From Actinomycetes bacterium (GTDB lineage: Bacteria; Actinomycetota; Actinomycetes; Actinomycetales; Dermatophilaceae), in contig JAEZWF010000023.1 of the NCBI GenBank assembly GCA_023420415.1, positions 142,768-206,767 of the forward strand: a stretch of DNA of 64,000 nt. The letters run 5' to 3'. Positions 26,059 to 33,991 of the stretch are shown piece by piece. The translations under genes were made by a program, and so were the position numbers. The notes under the pieces were generated by a model, which made no database searches, was not told where the DNA came from, and saw nothing but the letters and a program-made list of their open reading frames with translations. Position 1 is the first letter of the stretch; the number at the start of each line of letters is the position of its first letter.

Positions 26059-27246
26059 TCAGCCGGTGATCAGCCGCTCGCGCGCGGTCTCGAGCCCGAC
26101 GAGGTGGGCGCCGCGCATCACCCCCAGCTCAGGCACCCGACCGGCCACCACCCGTGCCTGCATCGGCGCGACGGCGGCCGCGTCTCGCGCGACCAGGGCA
26201 CACAGGTCCGGCCCACCCGCCTCGGCGAGCGGCCCGGCCAGCACCACCAGCCGCGGGTCGACGACGACGCACACCGCGGCCACCCCGAGGGCCAGGCGCA
26301 TCGCCAGCTCCTCGACGAAGGGTCGCCCACCCGACGCCACCGCGGCCGCCAGGGTGGTCGCGTCGTGCCCCCGCTCGCGGGCCAGGGCGAGCACCGCCTC
26401 CTCGGCGACGAGCTGCTGGAAGCCGCCCTTGTCGCGGCGACCGATGTGTCCGGGCGCCGCCACACCGGGCACCGGCAGGTAGCCGAGCTCGCCCGCCGCA
26501 CCCGTCGTCCCTCGCCGCACGGCACCGGAGAGCACGATCGCGGACCCGACGCCGCCGCCGACCCACAGGTAGACGAAGTCCTGCTCGCCGACCGCCACTC
26601 CCTCGCGCTGCTCGGCGATGGCACGCAGGTTGACGTCGTTGTCGACGGTGACCGGCCGGCCCAGCCCGCGTTCGAGCTCGGCGCGCACACCGGCGCCCCA
26701 CTGCGGGTGGTCGTAGGAGAAGGCCACGTCACCCGTGCCCGGGTCGACGATCCCGCTGATGCCGACGACCACGGCCCGCACCGAGCCCTCGGCCACGCCG
26801 GCAGCGGCGACGGCCTGCGCGACGGCGCCCCTGACCAGAGCCACCGGGTCGTCGGCGAGCCCGCTGGCCGCCGCCGACAGCTCGACGGGAGGTCCGGAGC
26901 TGGCGAGGAGGTCGCAGGTGGCCGCCGTGACGAGGTCCTGGTCCACCTGCACGCCCACGACGTGCGCGGCCGCTGCGACGACCCCGTGCACGTCGACGTT
27001 GGGTCCCCGCCCGCCGGCGCGCGTGCCGACGACCTCGACCACGCCCAGCTCGTCCAGGCGGGCCAGCAGCTGCCCGGCGGTCACCTTCGACAGCCCTGTG
27101 AGTGCCGCCAGCTCGGTGCGCGACATGGGACCGCGCTCGACCAGGAGGCTGAAGGCCGCTCGGACGTTGATCTCACGCAGCAGCCGCGGGGTGCCCGGAG
27201 GTCCACCCCCGGCCCCCGCCCCTGAACCGGTGCCAGCGGTCGACAC
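26059..27246 (-). CDS. ROK family transcriptional regulator
   Basis: The 395-aa protein has an N-terminal winged helix (LLREINVRAAFSLLVERGPMSRTELAALTGLSKVTAGQLLARLDELGVVE) and a ROK kinase-like fold (VVVGISGIVDPGTG, TVDNDVNLRAIAEQ, WVGGGVGSAIVLSG). The usual zinc motif CxCGxxGCxE is absent; that stretch reads GHIGRRDKGGFQQL, with no cysteines. It is therefore an XylR/NagC-type repressor with a changed zinc site. GTG 27246 is 7 nt after TACAGT on its strand; GTG 27255 is the alternative. Divergent from the GH3 gene, it probably responds to an amino sugar or glucan product. Confidence 0.87.
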   Translation of the reverse strand: MSTAGTGSGAGAGGGPPGTPRLLREINVRAAFSLLVERGPMSRTELAALTGLSKVTAGQLLARLDELGVVEVVGTRAGGRGPNVDVHGVVAAAAHVVGVQVDQDLVTAATCDLLASSGPPVELSAAASGLADDPVALVRGAVAQAVAAAGVAEGSVRAVVVGISGIVDPGTGDVAFSYDHPQWGAGVRAELERGLGRPVTVDNDVNLRAIAEQREGVAVGEQDFVYLWVGGGVGSAIVLSGAVRRGTTGAAGELGYLPVPGVAAPGHIGRRDKGGFQQLVAEEAVLALARERGHDATTLAAAVASGGRPFVEELAMRLALGVAAVCVVVDPRLVVLAGPLAEAGGPDLCALVARDAAAVAPMQARVVAGRVPELGVMRGAHLVGLETARERLITG

Positions 27247-27306
27247 GAGCGTCACTGTAGGTGAGGACCACACCCTCACGCCCGACAAACCGGACTGACA
27301 ACACTC

Positions 27307-27335
27307 TTTCCAGATATGTCCGGGACTGTTACGGT
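27307..27335 (+). promoter_or_regulatory. Promoter for the structured RNA/GH3 transcript
   Basis: TTTCCA (27307-27312), a 17-nt spacer and TACGGT (27330-27335), preceded by TGT. The predicted start near 27342 falls right before the first hairpin. Confidence 0.55.
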
Positions 27336-27341
27336 GTCCGA

Positions 27342-27475
27342 CTGTCGGAGGGAGCGCTCCGCTCTACCCCCTGCGAGGGGAGTCTCCCTCCGACCGCAGA
27401 GCCTCAAGGCTCCGTCCCCCAACCGTTGCGCCGCCCTCAGGCATTCCCTCCGCCTTCGAGGGCGGCGCGGCGCGT
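27342..27475 (+). ncRNA. Three-hairpin structured RNA: candidate sRNA or GH3 leader
   Basis: Hairpin 1: GTCGGAGGGAG (27344-27354) pairs with CTCCCTCCGAC (27384-27394), 11 bp, enclosing an inner CCCCT/AGGGG stem (27368-27380). Hairpin 2: GAGCC/GGCTC with a TCAA tetraloop (27399-27412). Hairpin 3: GCGCCGCCCTC (27428-27438) pairs with GAGGGCGGCGC (27458-27468), 11 bp, followed by CGCGTTTCCC. Two CCCCC runs lie in or next to the structure (27367-27371, 27416-27420). A promoter would start the RNA immediately before hairpin 1. It could be a separate sRNA of about 130 nt ended by hairpin 3, or a leader of about 200 nt controlling the GH3 gene. The C runs recall the actinobacterial 6C RNA only loosely. 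No family is assigned. Confidence 0.6.
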
Positions 27476-27540
27476 TTCCCGGCCGGTCTCGTGCGCCGCA
27501 CCTTCCGGTCCGGTGCCCGACCAGCGAGAGGACGAGGGAC

Positions 27541-29037
27541 GTGTCACAGCCGGGGTATGCCGTCGGGGGACGTTCGCGTGAGCTCGCCCGGTTGGCGTTG
27601 GCGCTCGTCCAACCCGGTTTCGTCGGGCTGGAGGCGCCCGGCTGGCTGCTGCGCCGCCTCGACGACGGTCTCGGCGGGGTCGGGTTGTTCGGCCGCAACA
27701 TCGAGTCACCCGAGCAGGTCGCCCGCCTCACGGCGCAGGTCCACGACGCCAACCCCGCTGCGCTGGTCGCGATCGACGAGGAGGGCGGTGACGTCACCCG
27801 CCTCGAGCACCGCACCGGCTCGTCGTGGCCGGGCAACCTGGCGTTGGGCCGGGTCGACGACGTCGACCTCACCGAACGCGTGGCCGCCGAGATCGGCGCC
27901 CTCCTGGCGGCCGTCGGGGTCGACCTCGACTACGCGCCCGACGCCGACGTCAACACCAACGCGGCCAACCCGGTGATCGGGGTGCGCAGCTTCGGGTCGG
28001 ATGCTGCGCTGGCCGCCCGCCACACCGCTGCGTGGGTGCGGGGGTTGCAGTCGGCCGGCGTGCTGGCCTGTGCCAAGCACTTCCCCGGCCACGGCGACAC
28101 CCACGTCGACAGCCACCTCGGGCTCCCGGAGGCCGAGCTCGGCGACCCTGCGACCAACCCGGCGCTCGAGCCCTTCCGTGCGGCCGTGGCAGCCGGGTGC
28201 GCCGCGGTGATGAGCGCCCACATCCGGCTCAGGGACTGGCCGGACGACCGACCGGCCACCCTGGTGCCCGGCGTCATGACCGGGTTGCTGCGCGACCAGC
28301 TGGGCTTTGCCGGGCTGGCCGTGTCGGACGGGCTGGAGATGGCGGCGATCTCGGCGACCGTGGGGATCGCCGAGGGTGGGGTGCTGGCCGTCGCCGCCGG
28401 TGTCGACGCGCTGTGCATCGGCGGTGGACTGGCCGACGCCGGGACCTGCGACGCCGTCGTTGTCGCCCTGGTCGACGCCGTGACCAGTGGCCGCCTCCCG
28501 GAGGGGCGCCTGGTCGAGGCCGCCGACCGCGTCACCGCGGCCGCCGCGCTGCACCGCGAGCTGCGTCAGGCGGCCGCGGCGTCCGTGGTCACGAGCGACC
28601 AGGGGGCCGGGCTGGACGCAGCCCGGCGCGCGCTGGAGGTCATCGGGACACCCGCCACCACCACCCGGGCGCCGGTCATCGCCCAGCTGACGGCGACCCA
28701 GAACTTCGCCGTCGGTGACGAGACCCCGGCCGGGGTCGTAGCCGCGGCGCGAGGCCGCTGGGGAGAGGTGCCGGTGCTGACGATCGGTCCTGAGGACGAC
28801 CCGCGCGCGGCGGTGTCCGGCGCGGCAGGGCACCCGCTGTGGGTGGTCACCCGCGATGCCCACCGGCATACCTGGATGGCCACGGCCCTCGCCGAGGTGC
28901 TCGCCGCCCGACCCGACGCGGTCGTCATCGACACCGGCTGGCCGGGGTGGCAGCCGGCGGACGGGACGGCGCTGGTGGTGACGCGCGGCGCGTCCCGAGC
29001 GAGCGGGGCGGCCGTCGTCGAGCTGCTCGGGCGCTGA
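27541..29037 (+). CDS. GH3 beta-N-acetylhexosaminidase (NagZ-like)
   Basis: The 498-aa enzyme has the GH3 barrel with the N-acetylglucosaminidase signature KHFPGHGDTHVDSH (about residues 178-191), LVAIDEEGGDVTRLEH upstream and the nucleophile in GLAVSDGLEMAAIS (Asp about 262). The C-terminal region of about 150 aa is a GH3_C-like domain, which the short NagZ proteins lack. No signal peptide is visible, so it should act in the cytoplasm on peptidoglycan or chitin fragments. The GTG start is preceded by GAGAGGACGAGGG; the open frame back to 27316 crosses the structured RNA and is not used. The divergent ROK gene is the likely regulator. Confidence 0.9.
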   Translation: MSQPGYAVGGRSRELARLALALVQPGFVGLEAPGWLLRRLDDGLGGVGLFGRNIESPEQVARLTAQVHDANPAALVAIDEEGGDVTRLEHRTGSSWPGNLALGRVDDVDLTERVAAEIGALLAAVGVDLDYAPDADVNTNAANPVIGVRSFGSDAALAARHTAAWVRGLQSAGVLACAKHFPGHGDTHVDSHLGLPEAELGDPATNPALEPFRAAVAAGCAAVMSAHIRLRDWPDDRPATLVPGVMTGLLRDQLGFAGLAVSDGLEMAAISATVGIAEGGVLAVAAGVDALCIGGGLADAGTCDAVVVALVDAVTSGRLPEGRLVEAADRVTAAAALHRELRQAAAASVVTSDQGAGLDAARRALEVIGTPATTTRAPVIAQLTATQNFAVGDETPAGVVAAARGRWGEVPVLTIGPEDDPRAAVSGAAGHPLWVVTRDAHRHTWMATALAEVLAARPDAVVIDTGWPGWQPADGTALVVTRGASRASGAAVVELLGR

Positions 29038-29038
29038 C

Positions 29039-29311
29039 TCAGCGGCGGGTCTGCGGGTCCGGGTCGTACCAGCCGTCGTGCTCCTCGACGAGGGTCGAGA
29101 ACCGGTCGCGGAGACCCTGCTCGACCGGTCCGGTCTCGTCGGCGATGTTGGTCTCCACGACGTGGACGGCCCACTCGTGCGACTCCGAGTCGTCTTCTCC
29201 TGCAAGGGCTTCCCGCACGACCCGCACATCGGTGAAGCCCTCGTCGGCGAGCTCGGACGCCACCTGCTCGGCGACGTCGCGGTCGGGGAAGACGAGGAGG
29301 TGCTCACTCAT
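29039..29311 (-). CDS. RraB-like ribonuclease E inhibitor domain protein
   Basis: The 90-aa acidic protein fits the RraB (regulator of RNase E activity B) fold by pattern: LLVFPDRDVAEQVASELADEGFTDVRVVREA, then HEWAVHVVETNIADETG and a C-terminal LVEEHDGWYDPDPQ, where the DGWYD ending is typical of actinobacterial members. It would bind RNase E/G or act as a ferredoxin-like adaptor; no activity is shown for these short forms. It ends 1 bp from the GH3 stop on the opposite strand. The start is ATG; an open frame extends upstream without an RBS. Confidence 0.75.
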   Translation of the reverse strand: MSEHLLVFPDRDVAEQVASELADEGFTDVRVVREALAGEDDSESHEWAVHVVETNIADETGPVEQGLRDRFSTLVEEHDGWYDPDPQTRR

Positions 29312-29391
29312 GGACGCGAGTATGCCGCGTGGGCGCGCTTCGAAGGCCGGTGGCGCGCCCACGCCGGACTCGCCTGTGACCAGCCGAGACC

Positions 29392-30489
29392 TCAGTCCGC
29401 CGTGGCGCGGGGGTAGGCCTTCGGCAGCCGCATCCCGCGCTGGACCATGAGGTCGCGCACCCGGTTGGGGTAGTCGGTGATGACGCCGTCGACACCGGCG
29501 TCGATCAGGGCCTCGATGGTGGCCGGGTCGTCCACCGTCCACGGCACCACCTTGAGGCCGCGGGCGTGGGCGGCCTCGACCATGGCCCGGTCGACGTAGA
29601 AGCGGAACCCGGGCTGGCCGACGGTGCCGTTCTGCGGGAAGCCGTAGTTGGGCGACAGCGTGGTGACGCCCTCGATGCTCGCGGCCGCCGCCACGAAGTC
29701 ACCGCCGAAGTCGTCGGCGTCGATGCCGCCGAGCCACGGCGAGGCGCCGGGCTGGCCGACCTGCAGGAAGTCGTAGTTGGTGAGGGCGACGAGCGGCCAC
29801 TTGGGCGCGAGCTCGTGCATCGCCATGAGCGCGCCCCAGTCGAAGGACTGAATCGTCACCTGGCGCTCGATGCCGGACGCGCGGATCTCCTCGAAGACGC
29901 GGCGCACGAACAGCTCCCTCGGCGCGGTCTGCTCGGGCGCGCCGGCCTCGACCTTGGTCTCGATGTTGAGCTTGACCTGGTTCGCCTTGGCGTCACGGAC
30001 GAGGGCGAGCACGTCACGCAGCTCGGCCAGCCGGTTGCCGGCCACGACCTCCTGCTGCGGGTAGCCGGGCAGCTGCTGGTAGCCGCAGTCCATCGTCTTG
30101 ACCTGCGCGAGGGTGAGGTCCTTGATGTAGTCGCCGACATAGGGGAACTGCGGGTCGCCGGGGGTGACGGGTGCGGTGTCGCGGCACTTGGTGCGGCTCA
30201 CCTGACGGTCGTGGGTCACGACGACCGCACCGTCCTTGGTGATCTGGGTGTCGAGCTCGAGAGTGCTGACGCCGAGCCGCAGAGCCTTGGCGAAGCCGGG
30301 CAGCGACTCCTCGGTGGTCAGGCCGAGTCCGCCGCGGTGGGCCTGCAGGTCGAACTGCGTCTTCTGCGGCAACACCTTGGGGCCGGGCGTGCCGGCGCTG
30401 GTGGCCGGGGCGGCCGCGGCACCAACGGGGAGCGCGAGGGCAGCGGCCGTGGCGGCCGCGACAACGGTCAGTCTGCGTGCGAAGGTCAT
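29392..30489 (-). CDS. Secreted glycerophosphodiester phosphodiesterase
   Basis: The 365-aa precursor has a signal peptide (RRLTVVAAATAAALALPVGAAAA) and a GDPD TIM barrel: LQAHRGGLGLTTEESLPGF (catalytic His; the usual ENT is EES here), TLELDTQITKDGAVVVTHD (Glu, Asp and second His), KLNIETKVEA, and a C-terminal VVPWTVDDPATIEALIDAGVDGVITDYP. It releases glycerol-3-phosphate from deacylated phospholipid or teichoic-acid head groups outside the cell. A TAGCGT hexamer 8 nt upstream of the ATG suggests a leaderless mRNA. Confidence 0.93.
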   Translation of the reverse strand: MTFARRLTVVAAATAAALALPVGAAAAPATSAGTPGPKVLPQKTQFDLQAHRGGLGLTTEESLPGFAKALRLGVSTLELDTQITKDGAVVVTHDRQVSRTKCRDTAPVTPGDPQFPYVGDYIKDLTLAQVKTMDCGYQQLPGYPQQEVVAGNRLAELRDVLALVRDAKANQVKLNIETKVEAGAPEQTAPRELFVRRVFEEIRASGIERQVTIQSFDWGALMAMHELAPKWPLVALTNYDFLQVGQPGASPWLGGIDADDFGGDFVAAAASIEGVTTLSPNYGFPQNGTVGQPGFRFYVDRAMVEAAHARGLKVVPWTVDDPATIEALIDAGVDGVITDYPNRVRDLMVQRGMRLPKAYPRATAD

Positions 30490-30580
30490 GGGCCGTGACG
30501 CTAGGACGCGACACGGCGGCGCGCACGAGGTGGCGGTGAAGCCCCGGCGAACACTGGGTGCGCCCGGCCGCGTTCCCGGC

Positions 30581-30607
30581 CACCCGGCATACCCGGGGGG
30601 CCGGGTG
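30581..30607. terminator. Terminator hairpin at the end of the polyol operon
   Basis: CACCCGGC (30581-30588) and GCCGGGTG (30600-30607) form an 8-bp stem 20 bp after the stop of the isomerase gene, the last gene of the minus-strand operon. The rest of the spacer to 30489 shows only the GDPD -10. Confidence 0.6.
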
Positions 30608-30627
30608 ACACTGCACCCGGCGCGACG

Positions 30628-31086
30628 TCAGCGTTCGTAGTCGGTGAGCGCCTGCACCTTCTGCGCGGAGGCCGAGGCCTCGTCGAACTCGTAGTCCAGC
30701 CACTCGCGTGCCAGGCGACGGGCCAGCTCCAGGCCGACCACGCGCTGCCCGAAGCACAGCACCTGGGCGTTGTTGCTCAACACGGAGCGTTCGACGGAGA
30801 AGCTGTCGTGGGCCGTGACGGCGCGAACTCCCTTGACCTTGTTGGCGCTGATGGCAACCCCGAGGCCGGTGCCGCACACGAGCAGGGCCCGGTCGGCCTG
30901 GCCGTCGGCCACCAGCCTGGCCGCCGCCACGCCGATGTGGGGGTATGCCGTGTCCTCGTCGGCCCCGACGCCCACGTCGGTCACCTCGACCACCCGGCCG
31001 TCGGCCTCGAGGTCGGCCTTGAGCTTCTCCTTGTACTCGAGTCCGGCGTCGTCGCTGCCGACGACGATGCGCAGTCCGTCAGCCAT
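30628..31086 (-). CDS. RpiB/LacAB-family sugar-phosphate isomerase, probable erythrulose-4-phosphate isomerase
   Basis: The 152-aa protein has the RpiB fold: IVVGSDDAGLEYKEKLKADLEADG (Asp pair), YPHIGVAAARLV, catalytic Cys in LLVCGTGLGVAISANKVKGVRAV (about residue 70) and CFGQRVVGLELARRLAREWL. It interconverts a ketose and aldose phosphate. In mycobacterial tetritol pathways an RpiB homologue (DerI) turns D-erythrulose-4-phosphate into erythrose-4-phosphate. Because it directly follows a DhaK-type kinase, 3 bp apart, I favour that role over ribose-5-phosphate isomerase. Confidence 0.85.
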   Translation of the reverse strand: MADGLRIVVGSDDAGLEYKEKLKADLEADGRVVEVTDVGVGADEDTAYPHIGVAAARLVADGQADRALLVCGTGLGVAISANKVKGVRAVTAHDSFSVERSVLSNNAQVLCFGQRVVGLELARRLAREWLDYEFDEASASAQKVQALTDYER

Positions 31087-31089
31087 CGC

Positions 31090-32829
31090 TCACTCCTCGG
31101 TTGTGTCTCGGTCGTGGTCGAGCACCTCTGCGACGACCCGTGCGCACATTGCGAGCGACGTCGCGCCGGGGTCAGGGGTGCCCACGCTCTTGTCCGCCAA
31201 CGGCCGGGCCCGTCCGCGTCTGGGACGCAGGCCGGCCGTGTCCTCGGCCGCGCTGGTCGCGGTCCCGGCGGCTCGGGTCCAGGCCACGGCCAGGGGTTGG
31301 CCGTCACCCACCTGCCGGCCCAGCTCGTCCGCGAACGGGAGCAGGGCGTCGAGCATGGTCTTGTCGCCAGGCTCGGCCTTCCCGAGCTCCTGCATCGCCC
31401 GGGCGCCGGACGCGACGGCGTCGGCCACGTCAGCCGACGTCAGCTCAGACGCGTCGTCACCCAGCCGCGTGCCGATCGTGCGCAGGAAGTGACCCCACAG
31501 CACACCGGAGGTGCCACCAGCCTTGTCGCCCCAGGCATCGCCGGCGGCCCCCAGGACGGCTGCGACGCCGGCGCCACGGTCCGCGTGGTCCCGGGCCGCG
31601 TCGAGGGCGTGGGTGACGCCCTTGACCATGCCGCGGCCGTGGTCGCCGTCACCCGCGACGGCATCCATCCGGGCCAGCTCGGGCTCGGCCGCGCGGATCG
31701 CGTCGGCCATCGCCGCAAGCGCCGCGACGGCCGTCGCCGCAGCCTCCCTCGAGGCCGGCGAGCCCTCCGTGACCTTCTCCTCCCGGATCGCCGCGAGGTC
31801 GGCGTCGCTGCGTCGCCTCCCCTCGGTGGTCGCCGTGGCGCCCTTGCGGTATGCCGGAGTGTCCGCGGGTGCGTTCCACCAGCGTTCGAGGTCGTCGTCG
31901 AGGAACACCAGGGTGAGCGAGATGCCGGCCATGTCGAGGCTCGTGACGAGCTCGCCGACCTCGGGGTCGACAACGGTGTAGCCGCCGTCACGCAGCCGCT
32001 TCGCCACCTGCGTCCAGACGACGAACAGCTCCTCGTACTTCGTGGCACCGAGCCCGTTGAGGATGGCTCCGACCCGCTTGGAGGAGTCGGCCGGCTCCTC
32101 CGCCAGAACCTTGTCGACGAGCAGGTCGGCAAGGTCTGCGGCCCGGGGCAGCTGCTCGTCCGCGATCCCCGGCTCCCCGTGGATGCCGAGCCCGACACCC
32201 ATGCGGCCGGGCTCGACCTGGAACAGCGGTTCGTCGGCGCCAGGCATCGTGCACCCGGCGAGGCCGACGCCCATGGTGCGGGTGCGTTCGTTGGCTCGCC
32301 TCGCGACGCGTTCGACCTCGTCGAGGTCGCACCCGGCCTCGGCTGCCGCGCCCGCGCACTTGAAGACGACGAAGTCACCGGCGATGCCGCGACGCTTCTC
32401 GATCTCGCTCACGGGTGCGCTCGCGACGTCGTCGGTGACGTAGACGTTGCGGGCCTCGATGCCGTCGTCGGCGAGCCGCTGCGTCGCCAGGTCGAAGTTC
32501 ATCACGTCGCCCGCGTAGTTGCCGGTGCTGAAGAGAACTCCCCCGCCAGCGTCGGCCGCCTTGCCGACGGAGTAGGCGTCCTGCGTCGACGGCGAGGTGA
32601 AGATGTTGCCGACGACGGCACCGTCGGCGAAACCCGGCCCGACCACGCCACAGAAGGCGGGGTAGTGCCCCGAGCCGCCACCGACGACGACCGCGACCTT
32701 CCCCTCAGGGGGTTCGGTGGCGCGCACCACGCCGCCGGGCACGCCCGTCACGAGGTCGCGGTGGACGTCGAGGAAGCCGGCGAGCGCGTCCTCCATGAAG
32801 GTGCTGGGGTCGTTGTAGAGATGGGTCAT
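31090..32829 (-). CDS. Fused DhaK-DhaL ketose kinase, probable erythrulose kinase
   Basis: The 579-aa protein is a single-chain ATP-dependent dihydroxyacetone-type kinase. The K domain (residues 1-330) has VVGGGSGHYPAFCG and GLGIHGEPG, whose His binds the substrate carbonyl covalently. The L domain (about 365-579) has AVAGDGDHGRGMVKG (Asp/His metal site) and GGTSGVLWG. Dha, L-erythrulose (LerK) and D-erythrulose (DerK) kinases share this layout, so sequence alone does not fix the substrate. The neighbouring erythritol/threitol-type dehydrogenase and RpiB isomerase favour a four-carbon ketose. Confidence 0.88.
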   Translation of the reverse strand: MTHLYNDPSTFMEDALAGFLDVHRDLVTGVPGGVVRATEPPEGKVAVVVGGGSGHYPAFCGVVGPGFADGAVVGNIFTSPSTQDAYSVGKAADAGGGVLFSTGNYAGDVMNFDLATQRLADDGIEARNVYVTDDVASAPVSEIEKRRGIAGDFVVFKCAGAAAEAGCDLDEVERVARRANERTRTMGVGLAGCTMPGADEPLFQVEPGRMGVGLGIHGEPGIADEQLPRAADLADLLVDKVLAEEPADSSKRVGAILNGLGATKYEELFVVWTQVAKRLRDGGYTVVDPEVGELVTSLDMAGISLTLVFLDDDLERWWNAPADTPAYRKGATATTEGRRRSDADLAAIREEKVTEGSPASREAAATAVAALAAMADAIRAAEPELARMDAVAGDGDHGRGMVKGVTHALDAARDHADRGAGVAAVLGAAGDAWGDKAGGTSGVLWGHFLRTIGTRLGDDASELTSADVADAVASGARAMQELGKAEPGDKTMLDALLPFADELGRQVGDGQPLAVAWTRAAGTATSAAEDTAGLRPRRGRARPLADKSVGTPDPGATSLAMCARVVAEVLDHDRDTTEE

Positions 32830-32839
32830 GCGCAGCTCC

Positions 32840-33991
32840 TCAGCGGATGCGGTCACCGGTGTCGGCGTCGAACAGGTAGACCCGGGCGGGCGGCGCGGAG
32901 AAGTGGATCCCGTCACCGGGGCGGTAGGTCTCCTCCGCCGCCGTCTGGACCACGAGGGTGTCCTCCAGCCCCGGCACCCGGACCGTCGCGAGGCCGTGCT
33001 CGAGGAGGTCCTCGAAGACCACCACCTCACCGTGCAGCCCGGCGCCGTCGGCCGGAGCACCGGGCCGGTCACTGCCCGCGACGACGCAGTCCTGCGGGCG
33101 CAGGCCCACGACGACCTTGGCGCTGTCGGGGGCGTCGACCACAGCCGGGACCACGGTCGCGTCCCCCACGCGAACGGTGACCTGCCCGTCGACCCGACGC
33201 ACCACACCGGGGAAGAGGTTGATGCTGGGCTCACCCACGAAGTCCGCCACGAACTGGTTGGCAGGGTCGTCGAAGATCTCGTCCGGCGTGCCGAACTGCT
33301 GGATCACTCCCTTGTCCATCACCGCCATCCGGTCGGACAGGCTCAGCGCCTCGAGCTGGTCGTGGGTGACGACGATCGTGGTGTAACCGAACTCGCGCTG
33401 CAGCAGCTTGAGCTCGCGGCGCACCCGTTGGCGGGCCGAGGCGTCCAAGTGGCCCAAGGGCTCGTCCAGCAACAGCACGGGGGGCTTGCGGACCAGCGCC
33501 CGGGCGAGCGCGACGCGCTGCTTCTGGCCGGAGGACAGGCTGGCCGGCCGGAGGGGCAGCAGCTCCTCCATCTCGAGTCGGCGCGCGATCTCGGCGACCT
33601 GCTGGTCCGCACCGGCCACCTTGCGGGCCTTGAGGCCGTAGGCGAGGTTCTCCCGCACGTCCAGTGGCGGGTAGAGCGCGTAGCTCTCGAAGCCAACCCC
33701 GACGTTGCGCTTGCCGGGTGGCAGGTCGTTGATGCGCGTGTCCCCGATGAGGATGTCACCGGACGTCACGGTCTCGAGCCCCGCGATCATCCGCAACGTG
33801 GTGGTCTTGCCACAGCCGGAGGGGCCGAGCAGCGAGATCAGCTCACCGGGCTTGATGTCCATGTCGAGGCCCTTGACCGCCTCGAAGCTCTCCCGGCCGC
33901 GGCTGGCGTAGGTCTTGCGAACAGCGGCGAGGGTCAACGCCTGTGGCTCCGTGGCAGTCACGGTCGTCGCGGTGGTCGTCGCGGTGGTCAT
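32840..33991 (-). CDS. Sugar ABC transporter ATP-binding protein 1
   Basis: The 383-aa MalK/UgpC-type ATPase has Walker A LLGPSGCGKTTTLR, signature SLSSGQKQRVALARAL, Walker B VLLLDEPLGHLD and H-loop VTHDQLEALSLSDR, then a C-terminal TOBE regulatory domain. Two motif changes stand out: the Q-loop reads GFESYALYP (Glu where MalK has Gln) and the signature is LSSGQ instead of LSGGQ. The N-terminus has a Thr-rich tail. Start ATG overlaps the stop of the second ATPase (ATGA). It probably forms a heterodimer with that protein. Confidence 0.92.
   Translation of the reverse strand: MTTATTTATTVTATEPQALTLAAVRKTYASRGRESFEAVKGLDMDIKPGELISLLGPSGCGKTTTLRMIAGLETVTSGDILIGDTRINDLPPGKRNVGVGFESYALYPPLDVRENLAYGLKARKVAGADQQVAEIARRLEMEELLPLRPASLSSGQKQRVALARALVRKPPVLLLDEPLGHLDASARQRVRRELKLLQREFGYTTIVVTHDQLEALSLSDRMAVMDKGVIQQFGTPDEIFDDPANQFVADFVGEPSINLFPGVVRRVDGQVTVRVGDATVVPAVVDAPDSAKVVVGLRPQDCVVAGSDRPGAPADGAGLHGEVVVFEDLLEHGLATVRVPGLEDTLVVQTAAEETYRPGDGIHFSAPPARVYLFDADTGDRIR

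Noticed and set aside
27342..27475. c-di-AMP (ydaO) riboswitch or 6C RNA
   Set aside because: I cannot match the conserved core of ydaO on either strand, and the C runs are five long and not clearly in terminal loops as in 6C. Left unassigned.
30628..31086. Housekeeping ribose-5-phosphate isomerase B
   Set aside because: Possible by fold, but the gene is the last member of a dedicated polyol operon directly behind a DhaK-type kinase, so a pathway-specific isomerase is more likely.
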